DNA of 5,564 nucleotides from Candidatus Woesearchaeota archaeon. Lineage in GTDB: Archaea; Nanobdellota; Nanobdellia; Woesearchaeales; UBA12501. The notes beneath the pieces were generated by a model that made no database searches, was not told the DNA's origin, and was given only the letters and a program-made list of their open reading frames with translations. How positions within the stretch are numbered: the first letter of the stretch is position 1; every line of letters starts with the position of its first letter. Where the stretch lies: contig JACOVN010000069.1 in the NCBI GenBank assembly GCA_016177315.1, forward strand, positions 1-5,564. Reading direction: 5' to 3'. Positions 1 to 5,475 of this stretch are shown here, one piece after another. The position numbers and the translations under genes were made by a program.

Positions 1-299
1 ATCTCTTCAATATCTTTCGGCTTTCCCCTTAGTAACTCCTGCAGCGTTTGTGCGAACTGGTGGAGAGAATTCTTTGTCGTCATTAATGCTGCTTCAAGCG
101 TCATGGCTAATTCTTTGGTTTCTGGTCTTTCTCCGCCTAAAATGAAAACGATGTATTCTTCCGTAGCATTATTTAAAACCGTTGTCAAGACTTCTCCTAG
201 GTGTTGTACATAGCTGGTGTCAGATTGTAATCTCGAATGGAGTTGTCGCAACTTGAGATACTCCAGTGATTGACCCAGGATGGGGTGGATTCTAACCAT
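1..299 (-). CDS. Unidentified helical protein, N-terminal part (runs off left edge)
   Basis: An open frame begins at ATG (299-297) and stays open for 99 full codons to the window edge, so the C-terminus is missing. The protein starts MVRIHPILGQSLEYLKLRQL. It looks mostly alpha-helical, with amphipathic stretches rich in Leu, Gln and Glu; one short hydrophobic segment (YIVFILGG, about residues 53-60) is too short for a membrane span. There is no signal peptide, zinc motif or nucleotide-binding motif. The start is supported by a TATA-like TTTTAAATA centred 29 bases upstream, the spacing expected of a leaderless archaeal mRNA; no Shine-Dalgarno sequence is seen. It lies downstream of tRNA-Pro on the same strand with its own promoter. 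I do not recognise the family and assign no function. Confidence 0.72.
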   Translation of the reverse strand, partial: MVRIHPILGQSLEYLKLRQLHSRLQSDTSYVQHLGEVLTTVLNNATEEYIVFILGGERPETKELAMTLEAALMTTKNSLHQFAQTLQELLRGKPKDIEE

Positions 300-323
300 T
301 TTACTACGAGAACAGAAGTGGGA

Positions 324-332
324 TATTTAAAA
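324..332 (-). promoter_or_regulatory. Candidate archaeal TATA box for the left-edge gene
   Basis: On the minus strand this reads TTTTAAATA, preceded by the purine-rich GGGAAG, which could serve as a BRE. Its centre is 29 bases from the ATG at 299, placing the predicted transcript start within a few bases of the start codon (leaderless). It lies between the tRNA 3' end and the gene, so the gene need not depend on read-through from the tRNA. Confidence 0.55.
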
Positions 333-354
333 CTTCCCTTAGTGAAAGGATTGA

Positions 355-428
355 TGGGGCTGCCCGGATTCGAACCGGGGACCACAACCACCCCAAGGTT
401 GCATCATACCAAACTAGACCACAGCCCC
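355..428 (-). tRNA. tRNA-Pro, anticodon GGG
   Basis: The minus strand folds as a complete 74-nt cloverleaf. The acceptor stem GGGGCTG/CAGCCCC is perfect, with discriminator A73. The D arm has G18G19 and one weak pair. The anticodon stem CAACC/GGTTG is perfect around the loop TTGGGGT, giving anticodon GGG with G37. The variable loop is 5 nt. The T arm CCCGG-TTCGAAT-CCGGG is perfect. CCA is not encoded and there is no intron. G35, G36 and G37 fit proline identity. G1-C72 with A73 is the archaeal form; bacterial tRNA-Pro usually has C1-G72. The gene decodes CCC and CCU. No copy of its 3' end occurs elsewhere in the window, so nothing points to integration here. Confidence 0.95.
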
Positions 429-430
429 AC

Positions 431-447
431 AAACTTTTTCAAAGTTT
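431..447. repeat. Perfect 7-bp hairpin abutting the tRNA 5' end
   Basis: AAACTTT-TTC-AAAGTTT is a perfect inverted repeat with a 3-nt loop, ending two bases before tRNA nucleotide 1. If the tRNA is transcribed with a 5' leader, this hairpin would stand next to the RNase P cut site. The stem is A/T-rich (one G-C pair), so it would be weak as RNA and may be chance. Confidence 0.5.
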
Positions 448-460
448 GATCAAATGTATC

Positions 461-489
461 GTGGTACCTCCGCTTCGCTTCGGTACCAC
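461..489. repeat. REP-like inverted repeat with 8-bp arms
   Basis: The arms GTGGTACC (461-468) and GGTACCAC (482-489) are perfectly complementary around a 13-nt loop. On the minus strand the loop contains GAAGC twice in tandem. The palindromic GGTACC core and the GCTTC-rich loop resemble short dispersed extragenic palindromes found in intergenic DNA of many prokaryotes. Only one copy is present here, so membership in a dispersed family cannot be judged. It lies 32 bases upstream of the tRNA. Confidence 0.6.
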
Positions 490-524
490 AATTCGATGTC
501 ATTACCCTATATCCAGAGAAGGCT

Positions 525-537
525 ATTTTAAATATTT
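525..537 (-). promoter_or_regulatory. TATA-like element, possible tRNA-Pro promoter with a leader
   Basis: On the minus strand this reads AAATATTTAAAAT, within GAAATATTTAAAATAG. It is the best TATA-like element in the 429-608 spacer. A start about 27 bases downstream would fall near 503, giving a leader of roughly 75 nt before the tRNA that carries both inverted repeats (461-489 and 431-447). The element is nearly palindromic, so direction is uncertain. A weaker alternative nearer the tRNA is ATACATTT at about 452-459. Confidence 0.35.
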
Positions 538-608
538 CGTCTGCAAAGCCTATTTTTGCTTTGTTCCAACGCCATGAAAAATGCATCATAGAGTGTTAAA
601 AGAGATCT

Positions 609-875
609 CTAGCGATGTTTAGTTCTATTTTTTAACTTTGAAAGAGCATGGAACTCTTTATCAAAATTCCGCATTTTGAAATCATGCCTAAATTCCTCAC
701 ATGCCTTCTCTACTCCTTCCCAAAATTTGGCGTCTCCTTTAACATGGCGCTCACCATATAATACCCTATCCCATTGCTTTTCCCATTCTTCTCTGGTTTC
801 TTCTTTCACTTTCTGTGGATTTATCTTCCAATCCTTCAGAGAGCCGAAGGCTTTCTTGATGGTAGCATTTTTCAT
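609..875 (-). CDS. Small charged protein of unknown family (88 aa), possible antitoxin-like helix
   Basis: A complete frame from ATG (875) to TAG, encoding a soluble protein rich in Lys, Glu, Arg and Trp with no membrane segment and one Cys. Residues about 9-30 (AFGSLKDWKINPQKVKEETR, then EEW) resemble the toxin-binding stretch of some archaeal VapB/Phd-type antitoxins, of the form Phe-Gly-x-Leu-Lys-x-Trp-Lys-Ile. The usual N-terminal DNA-binding half is absent, the C-terminal 50 residues (two predicted helices) are unfamiliar, and no toxin gene follows. The start is supported by a TATA element centred 28 bases upstream, implying a leaderless mRNA; GGGAT lies only one base before the ATG, too close to be a normal Shine-Dalgarno site. 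It lies 60 bases downstream of the Rad50-like gene with its own promoter. The antitoxin resemblance is from memory and weak; the gene itself looks real from its composition and promoter. Confidence 0.6.
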   Translation of the reverse strand: MKNATIKKAFGSLKDWKINPQKVKEETREEWEKQWDRVLYGERHVKGDAKFWEGVEKACEEFRHDFKMRNFDKEFHALSKLKNRTKHR

Positions 876-897
876 ATCCCTTTTGATTCCAACTCTT

Positions 898-907
898 TAT
901 TTAAATA
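898..907 (-). promoter_or_regulatory. Archaeal TATA box for the 88-aa gene
   Basis: On the minus strand this reads TATTTAAATA, preceded by GGAAA, a plausible BRE. It is centred about 28 bases before the ATG at 875, so transcription should start at or just before the start codon. It begins 28 bases after the stop codon of the Rad50-like gene, so the small gene can be expressed independently. Confidence 0.62.
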
Positions 908-935
908 TTTCCATTTAGAAAGAGAAATGCCAGAC

Positions 936-3386
936 TTACCCAACCACCCTGCTCACATGCTCCTGCTTTTCAATTCTGATGACATGATCCACAAAGCTCT
1001 CGATCTTGGTTTCATGGCTGACGATAATAACCTGCTTCATGTTCAGCTGTTCTAGAACATCTCGTACCTTATCCAATTGTTCTGTAGAGAAACCATCGGT
1101 TGGCTCATCTAAGATAATCAAATCTTTTGTTTGAATCGTGCTCATCAGCTGGTTGATCACCTTGTTTAAGGATAGGCGGTAGGCCAATGCCATAGCAGTT
1201 TTCTCTCCTCCAGACAGATTTTCCACTTCTGTTTCGTACCCATTCTGCTCTACAACGGGATTGAAGCGGTCATCCAGTCTTGCCTGTAGGGTTTCATCCT
1301 CCACCAGTATATTAAACCAATTCTGGAACAGGGCATTGAATTCTCGCTGCACAGCCAGCATCACATGCTTCTCAATCGTTGTAATCAGAGGAACAAAGAA
1401 ATTCTCGAACCAGTGCTGCAGCTGCTTCCATTGCTCCAATTCCTGTTTCTGCTGTTCCTTCTTCTGCAATTCCTTTTCCAAAGTTTCCAGCAATCGCTGC
1501 AATCCCTTGACTTTTTCCTGCAAGGCGGCAACCTGCACCTCCACGGCTCGCAGTCTCTGTAATTGCTCCTCGTGTTCCTTCCGTGCATGTTCAAATTTCT
1601 CCTCCACTCCCTGGTAGCCAAGTAATTCTTTCTGGAGGGCATGCTGCTGCTGCATGAGCAATATCCTTCCCTCCTCCAACTCCTTCAATAACTGACTGAC
1701 TTGTTGCAGTTGCCGTTGCTTTTCTTCCAAGAGCTGCCTTTTGCTCTGGTATTCCTGAAGCTGTTTCTGTAGCGTTCGCTCTGCCTGCAGCTGCTTCTTC
1801 CAATGCTCCACTTCTTCCTCAGAAAACCCTTTCCGTTGCAGAGAAATCTTTTCGATCTGTTCCCGCATTGCCTGCATCTTCTTTCGCTTTTCCTCCAATT
1901 CCATTGCATGTTCCTTGGCAGCCTTCAAGGTGCCCTGCAGCTCAGCATATTCCTGCTGCATTTCCAGGAACTGTTCCTCCTGCTCCTGAAGCTCCTCCAG
2001 CAGCTTCTTCAAAACTACCATCTCCTTCTCGAGCTTCCCTTGTTCTTGTCTCCATCGTTCCGCTTTCTCCTCCATGGCAAAATGCAATTGCTCCTTATGC
2101 TTATCAGACACGTTCTGTCTGCAGAGCGGGCATTCCTGCAATGCATGGATTTGCTTCAGCAATGCACCATGTTCCTCAGCTTGCAAGAAGAGGTGTTGCC
2201 ACTGTTGCTGGGCATGCTGCAGCTTTTCCGCAGTTTCTTTGATTTCCTGTTTCCGCTTTTCCTTTCCTTGCAATTTTTCCTCCAACAGCTTTGCCTCTTT
2301 CTCTAACAGCGCAGTGGCGGCATGGTGCTTTTCTTTCTCCTGGATTTCCTTCTGCAGCTCTGCTTGCATGGCTTGTGCACTCGTCAGCTGATGCTGCAGT
2401 TCTGCTCTCTGCAATAATTTTTGTTGAATCTTATCCTCTAAAGCCCTTACTCTCTGTTCCACTCCCTCCATAGTATCCAACGCTTCTTTCTTCCATAGCG
2501 CAAGCTCCTGCTTGCACTTCACCACTTCCTCTTCCCAGCCAAGTTTCTGCTTCTCCTGCCTTTCCCTCAGCGATGTTTTCTCCCGCAGTTTTGCATCTGC
2601 AACTTCCAGTTGCTGCTGCTTCTGCTGGAATGTCTTCACCTTATTTTCCAACTCCTGCATTTTTTCCTTGCATTCCCTTTCCTTCCTCTGCTCTGCATGG
2701 AATTTTGCTTGCATCTCCTTCCATTGCTGCGATGCCTGTTCCCATTCCTGCTGCAGGGATTTCCGTTGTTGCTGCCTCTCCTCATAATCCAACAATCCCT
2801 GCTCCAGCAGCTTCTTCTGCTCCTTCACGAATTTCACGAAGATTTCTGTATTTTCTGTAATCCTCTTATACTGGTCAATGCCAAACACTTTCCTCAAGGT
2901 ATCAATCCGTTCCTCTTCTTTCTCCAGCAGAATCTGCCTCATCTGTTCTTGAGGGGTATAGACCGTGAATCGGTAAATCAAGGATTTGGATTTCCTTTCC
3001 AATTCCTTGGGGTAGCCGAGCAATTCCAGCATTCGTGCTTTCAGCTCCTGGGCAGTTCCCTCAAACTTTCTGTCATCCATAAAGATATACCCAGCATCCT
3101 GTTGCACCCCATTGGTAGATTTCTTCAGGCTCCGTTTAATGGTGATGTCCTTCCCTGCCAGCGAAAAAGTAAACTCCACCGAGCCCTGCTGCTTTCCTTT
3201 TCTCAGCAATGCTTCGCCAGAGAGATCCCCCCTTAAAATGCCAAACAGCGCAAATTCTATAGCCAACAGAATAGAGCTTTTGCCAGAGCCAATGTCTCCA
3301 GCAAGGAGAATCGAACCCTCTGGAAATTCTATGCTTGTATCCAGATAACTCCGAATATTGTGCAGATGGAGCGACTTTAAGAGCAT
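936..3386 (-). CDS. Rad50-like SMC-family ATPase with zinc hook
   Basis: An 816-residue ABC-type ATPase of the Rad50/SMC class. Such proteins use ATP to bind and tether DNA ends, usually with the Mre11 nuclease. Motifs in order: N-terminal strand with R12; Walker A GDIGSGKSS (30-38); Q-loop Gln146 (YTPQEQ); first coiled coil about 185-410; zinc hook C419-P-L-C422 almost exactly mid-protein; second coiled coil about 430-655; signature LSGGEK (724-729); Walker B LIILDEPT with D760 and E761; H-loop S790-H791. All residues needed for ATP hydrolysis are present, and length is close to typical Rad50 (about 850-900). The ATG start places Walker A at the usual distance. The gene has its own TATA box and an AAGGTGA ribosome-binding word 13 bases upstream. 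No mre11, herA or nurA lies beside it, unlike the usual archaeal cluster, and GDIGSGK in place of GPNGSGK suggests a Rad50-like subfamily separate from canonical Rad50. I therefore withhold the symbol rad50. The Leu/Gln/Glu-rich coiled coil gives long antisense open frames, which are artefacts. Confidence 0.93.
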   Translation of the reverse strand: MLLKSLHLHNIRSYLDTSIEFPEGSILLAGDIGSGKSSILLAIEFALFGILRGDLSGEALLRKGKQQGSVEFTFSLAGKDITIKRSLKKSTNGVQQDAGYIFMDDRKFEGTAQELKARMLELLGYPKELERKSKSLIYRFTVYTPQEQMRQILLEKEEERIDTLRKVFGIDQYKRITENTEIFVKFVKEQKKLLEQGLLDYEERQQQRKSLQQEWEQASQQWKEMQAKFHAEQRKERECKEKMQELENKVKTFQQKQQQLEVADAKLREKTSLRERQEKQKLGWEEEVVKCKQELALWKKEALDTMEGVEQRVRALEDKIQQKLLQRAELQHQLTSAQAMQAELQKEIQEKEKHHAATALLEKEAKLLEEKLQGKEKRKQEIKETAEKLQHAQQQWQHLFLQAEEHGALLKQIHALQECPLCRQNVSDKHKEQLHFAMEEKAERWRQEQGKLEKEMVVLKKLLEELQEQEEQFLEMQQEYAELQGTLKAAKEHAMELEEKRKKMQAMREQIEKISLQRKGFSEEEVEHWKKQLQAERTLQKQLQEYQSKRQLLEEKQRQLQQVSQLLKELEEGRILLMQQQHALQKELLGYQGVEEKFEHARKEHEEQLQRLRAVEVQVAALQEKVKGLQRLLETLEKELQKKEQQKQELEQWKQLQHWFENFFVPLITTIEKHVMLAVQREFNALFQNWFNILVEDETLQARLDDRFNPVVEQNGYETEVENLSGGEKTAMALAYRLSLNKVINQLMSTIQTKDLIILDEPTDGFSTEQLDKVRDVLEQLNMKQVIIVSHETKIESFVDHVIRIEKQEHVSRVVG

Positions 3387-3398
3387 CCTAAACCCCCA

Positions 3399-3408
3399 CT
3401 CACCTTTT
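3399..3408 (-). promoter_or_regulatory. Ribosome binding site of the Rad50-like gene
   Basis: AAAAGGTGAG on the minus strand contains AGGTGA, complementary to the 16S rRNA 3' end. It is 12 bases from the ATG, longer than usual, and lies at the predicted 5' end of the transcript. The same ten bases occur before the GCS2 gene at 5462-5471, but directly against its ATG. Confidence 0.5.
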
Positions 3409-3431
3409 GTTGCTGAAGAAAGGGACGAGGG

Positions 3432-3439
3432 TTTATATA
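3432..3439 (-). promoter_or_regulatory. TATA box of the Rad50-like gene
   Basis: On the minus strand this reads TATATAAA within AAACCTATATAAACC. It is centred 50 bases before the ATG, predicting a start near 3409 and a 5' UTR of about 23 nt that just includes the ribosome binding site. It lies immediately downstream of the stop codon of the C39-like gene (3449-3447), whose last bases may form part of the BRE. Confidence 0.6.
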
Positions 3440-3446
3440 GGTTTGG

Positions 3447-4049
3447 TCACCCCACCACCATCATCCTATTGTCCCTTTTGGATTTCTCCTTCACATCGTG
3501 GAAGGCTGTCTTCATCAGCACCTCAGGAACCTGGCGCACGACTCCCTGGGGATCAGGAACAATAAAATTTCCTTCCGTGAAAGCAAGGACAGCAAAGTAT
3601 TTGACTGCTAATTTATCCCCCTCTCCTCGCAAGGTTCCAGAATTCAATCGCAGCAAGAGCACCTTCCCTGCTCTGAGGAATGCCTTGACTTCGTCAAACG
3701 TAAAGTCTCGCTCGAGGATAGGAATCCCACCTTGCTTTGCTTGCCGGTAATAGAGTTCAGAAGCGTAACTTGCCAACTGCACCTCTTTCAATTTGTAGCC
3801 CTTAAACCGGTATCTGGGAAATTTGTATTCGTGCTGTCCAACAATAATTTTCACTGGCAACCCATACTGCTTGGCGAGCAATGCCAATCGATAGAGCGAT
3901 GCTGCTCTGCATGGCAGCAAAGCAGATTGATGCCAAATCTCAAATTCCTTCTCTCTGGTAAGAGGAATGTCTTTCCTGAAATGCTTCAGAATCATGAGAA
4001 AGGAACATACAGCACAAGTAAAGGGCGTTGTCTGCTGGTAGAGCTGCAT
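3447..4049 (-). CDS. C39-like (DUF3335-type) papain-fold peptidase homologue
   Basis: A 200-residue protein matching the C39-like peptidase family often found beside amidoligases. The N-terminus has Gln6 and Cys12 in QTTPFTCAVCSFLM, aligning with the oxyanion Gln and nucleophile Cys of the pattern Q-x5-C. Residues 34-70 (FEIWHQS to LALLAKQYGLPVKI) match the family's middle region, and residues 118-140 (FDEVKAFLRAGKVLLLRL) its usual strand before the His. The expected His of H-(F/W)-V-V-V is Tyr151 in KYFAVLAF; the following Asp166-Pro167 is kept. The His may be missing, so activity is doubtful. No signal peptide or membrane segment is seen, so it is probably cytoplasmic. ATG at 4049 is the only sensible start, since Gln6 and Cys12 follow at once; a TATA element 27 bases upstream implies a leaderless mRNA. 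It lies 47 bases after the GCS2-like gene, suggesting joint work on an amide-linked product. Family call is firm, activity uncertain. Confidence 0.8.
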   Translation of the reverse strand: MQLYQQTTPFTCAVCSFLMILKHFRKDIPLTREKEFEIWHQSALLPCRAASLYRLALLAKQYGLPVKIIVGQHEYKFPRYRFKGYKLKEVQLASYASELYYRQAKQGGIPILERDFTFDEVKAFLRAGKVLLLRLNSGTLRGEGDKLAVKYFAVLAFTEGNFIVPDPQGVVRQVPEVLMKTAFHDVKEKSKRDNRMMVVG

Positions 4050-4071
4050 TTCAACAGGAAAAAGGCTTTAC

Positions 4072-4080
4072 TTTTTTAAA
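4072..4080 (-). promoter_or_regulatory. Candidate TATA box of the C39-like gene
   Basis: On the minus strand this reads TTTAAAAAA, preceded by GCAAAAC. It is centred 27 bases from the ATG at 4049, giving a leaderless start. There is no Shine-Dalgarno word in the 47-base gap after the GCS2-like gene, which makes separate initiation here more likely than translation from a shared mRNA; co-transcription is still possible. Confidence 0.5.
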
Positions 4081-4096
4081 GTTTTGCAACGGTTGA

Positions 4097-5461
4097 TTAG
4101 AAAGCAAGTCCTGCTACCAGCTCTCGCAGAGCATAAAGAATGGGGGTTCTCTTTGGTGGATTTTCTGATGCATGCTCCTTTACTATTACGGTTCGCTCTG
4201 TTCGCAGTGCAACAGGAATCTGAGAAAGTCTCTGCTCTACTGCTGCTAAGCTCTCCTGGTAGAGTCGCTGCATTGCCTGGACAGCCTTTCCTGGTGAGTC
4301 AACAGCATACGATTGCTTCATTCGTTGCGCAACATTTTCTCGCCCCTCCAGCAATTCTTCCAAGGGAGTAAGAAGCTGTCGCGCTTCCTCTGGCAGAGAT
4401 CCCCTGGCATATTGCAGTACTGCCGCAATATGTCTCCGAATCCCTCTTGCTTTCTTCTCTGGTATCCCCGCCTCTTCTGGCTTGAGGCCATAGTGTGCTA
4501 CCAGAGAACTGAGAAATGCTGCATTACTATTGCCCATGGTAGTATGAACCTTCTCATAGGATTTTCCGTGTAAAGCACCGAGGAGTGCTCCAGCAATCAA
4601 TGCCTGGATGCCGATGGCAACCTGCAAATCCGGATTGGCATCGGCAACACCGTACTCCAAGTTCCATATTCCATTTATTTCCTTCAATCCCCATTTTCCT
4701 AATTTATCCATACTGTGTGCATGCACCAACAAACCATTCTGGCTTCCTTTCAGCAGGGAATGGTAGCCCGGATCTTGTCTGCTGGTGGTTCTTCCAATAG
4801 CCTGCTTGCCAAGCTTTCGGAGTGTAGTCCAAGCTTGGTTCCATGCTTGCTCTGTGAGTACAGTAGTAGTGCCCCTGTTCAGCATGGAGAATGGAGCACG
4901 ACTATGAATATCTCTATTAATCTGAATTCTGGCATCAAGGCTTCTACCGTCTGGGGAAGCTGCACCCAATGCAATCACGACCGGCATAAGGTAGGAAAGC
5001 ATGCCAATGACATTCCGTAATTGTTCCTCTCTTGCATGTACATCCTCTTCCAGTGCAATGGCAAAGCGATTTCCAGAGATTCTTGCAAGATTGCTGGTGT
5101 ATAGATCCCCATACATTGCACGGATAATTCTTTCCTGCTGCAGGTTTCGGTAGGAAGCAGTATGCTGCAAAACAGCAATAGGCAGAACTGCAAGACCTTC
5201 TTCTGCAGCCCTGCTCTCCAGAGCTCGAAGCCCTTCTACAGCGCCTTGAATGCCAGGCAAAAAGCCTGCTGCAGAGACAGAAAGCTCTAAGCTGGAGCAG
5301 GTCAAGCCTGGTGTCACGCGATACTGTGTTCCCTGCAGATGAGCAAATAAAGCATCAGAAACCAAGGCAGGTTTCAACTCTGCCATAGATTCTCTCTGAA
5401 CCCCTACAAGCCCATAGCTCATGGACATTTGAGGGGATTGTGGATAGTCTTGCCTGCTCAT
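4097..5461 (-). CDS. GCS2-type glutamate-cysteine ligase/carboxylate-amine ligase homologue
   Basis: A 454-residue protein of the glutamine-synthetase-like GCS2 (YbdK-type) fold, whose members use ATP to join a carboxylate to an amine, classically Glu plus Cys. Collinear matches: YGLVGVQRES (16-26) to the opening G-x-E-x-E strand; VTPGLTCSSLEL (49-60) to V-x-P-E-L-x-x-S-Q-x-E; a long helix, then LPIAVLQHTASYR (93-105); SYLMPVVIALGAASPDGRS (156-174) to the ALSA-SP segment; IWNLEYGVADANPDLQVAIG (265-284) to G-T-x-E-x-R-x-x-D-A-x-P; and a C-terminal helical part with LLEGRENVAQRMKQS. It is longer than YbdK (about 370 aa) by N- and C-terminal additions. Some expected metal or substrate residues differ: the first Glu is Gln22, HxHxG is replaced by RFAIA (132-136), and the Arg of E-x-R is Gly271. 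Glu24, Glu59 and Glu269 remain. It may use an unusual substrate or be inactive. Met1 is taken as start, but Met12 (5428) or Met14 (5422) would also keep the domain whole. Confidence 0.78.
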   Translation of the reverse strand: MSRQDYPQSPQMSMSYGLVGVQRESMAELKPALVSDALFAHLQGTQYRVTPGLTCSSLELSVSAAGFLPGIQGAVEGLRALESRAAEEGLAVLPIAVLQHTASYRNLQQERIIRAMYGDLYTSNLARISGNRFAIALEEDVHAREEQLRNVIGMLSYLMPVVIALGAASPDGRSLDARIQINRDIHSRAPFSMLNRGTTTVLTEQAWNQAWTTLRKLGKQAIGRTTSRQDPGYHSLLKGSQNGLLVHAHSMDKLGKWGLKEINGIWNLEYGVADANPDLQVAIGIQALIAGALLGALHGKSYEKVHTTMGNSNAAFLSSLVAHYGLKPEEAGIPEKKARGIRRHIAAVLQYARGSLPEEARQLLTPLEELLEGRENVAQRMKQSYAVDSPGKAVQAMQRLYQESLAAVEQRLSQIPVALRTERTVIVKEHASENPPKRTPILYALRELVAGLAF

Positions 5462-5471
5462 CTCACCTTTT
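5462..5471 (-). promoter_or_regulatory. Shine-Dalgarno-like word abutting the GCS2 start
   Basis: AAAAGGTGAG on the minus strand directly touches the ATG at 5461, with no spacer, so it is an odd ribosome binding site. It is identical to the ten bases in the leader of the Rad50-like gene. If it is not the working site, the protein may start at Met12 or Met14. Confidence 0.35.
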
Positions 5472-5475
5472 TATG

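Larger units (their letters stand above)
429..608. other. Spacer between the small protein gene and tRNA-Pro
   Basis: This 180-base spacer contains no convincing gene. It holds the two inverted repeats and the TATA-like element listed separately. The only longer open frame, on the minus strand, runs into the tRNA gene and has no promoter or ribosome binding site at its start. No remnant of a PIN, RelE or other toxin is seen downstream of the small gene. The perfect 10-bp palindrome AGAGATCTCT at 601-610, followed on the minus strand by TTTT, overlaps the end of the small gene and might assist termination, but this is weak. Confidence 0.6.

Noticed and set aside
337..349. Short inverted repeat CCTT/AAGG just downstream of the tRNA, considered as a terminator.
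   Set aside because: Only four base pairs, and no T-run directly after it on the minus strand; it overlaps the presumed promoter of the next gene.
197..391. A minus-strand frame across the tRNA gene and the start of the left-edge gene.
   Set aside because: It overlaps the tRNA and lies out of frame with the better-supported gene starting at 299.
355..428. tRNA as an integration site for a mobile element.
   Set aside because: The tRNA is intact, no second copy of its 3' end is seen, and no integrase or phage gene is in the window.
404..589. A 61-codon minus-strand open frame in the spacer upstream of the tRNA.
   Set aside because: It runs into the tRNA-Pro gene, has no suitable start signal and spans the inverted repeats.
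1365..1642. High density of CTGCAG and CTGC/GCAG words across the window, first suspected to be a repeat or a methylation-related signal.
   Set aside because: Within the ATPase gene most come from Leu-Gln and Gln-Leu codon pairs in the coiled coil, with no fixed period or conserved flanks.
1803..3236. Long plus-strand open frames opposite the Rad50-like gene (for example 1803-2306 and 2610-3236), rich in Leu, Phe, Cys and Ser.
   Set aside because: They are the complement of the Leu/Gln/Glu/Lys codons of the coiled coil (CAG, CTG, GAA, AAG), which rarely give stops in antisense. Their composition is low-complexity and there are no promoters or ribosome binding sites.
936..3386. A defence-type reading of the Rad50-like ATPase (for example a SMC-type anti-plasmid system).
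   Set aside because: The signature accessory genes of such systems are absent; the neighbours are a ligase homologue, a peptidase homologue and a small protein, so there is no sequence support.
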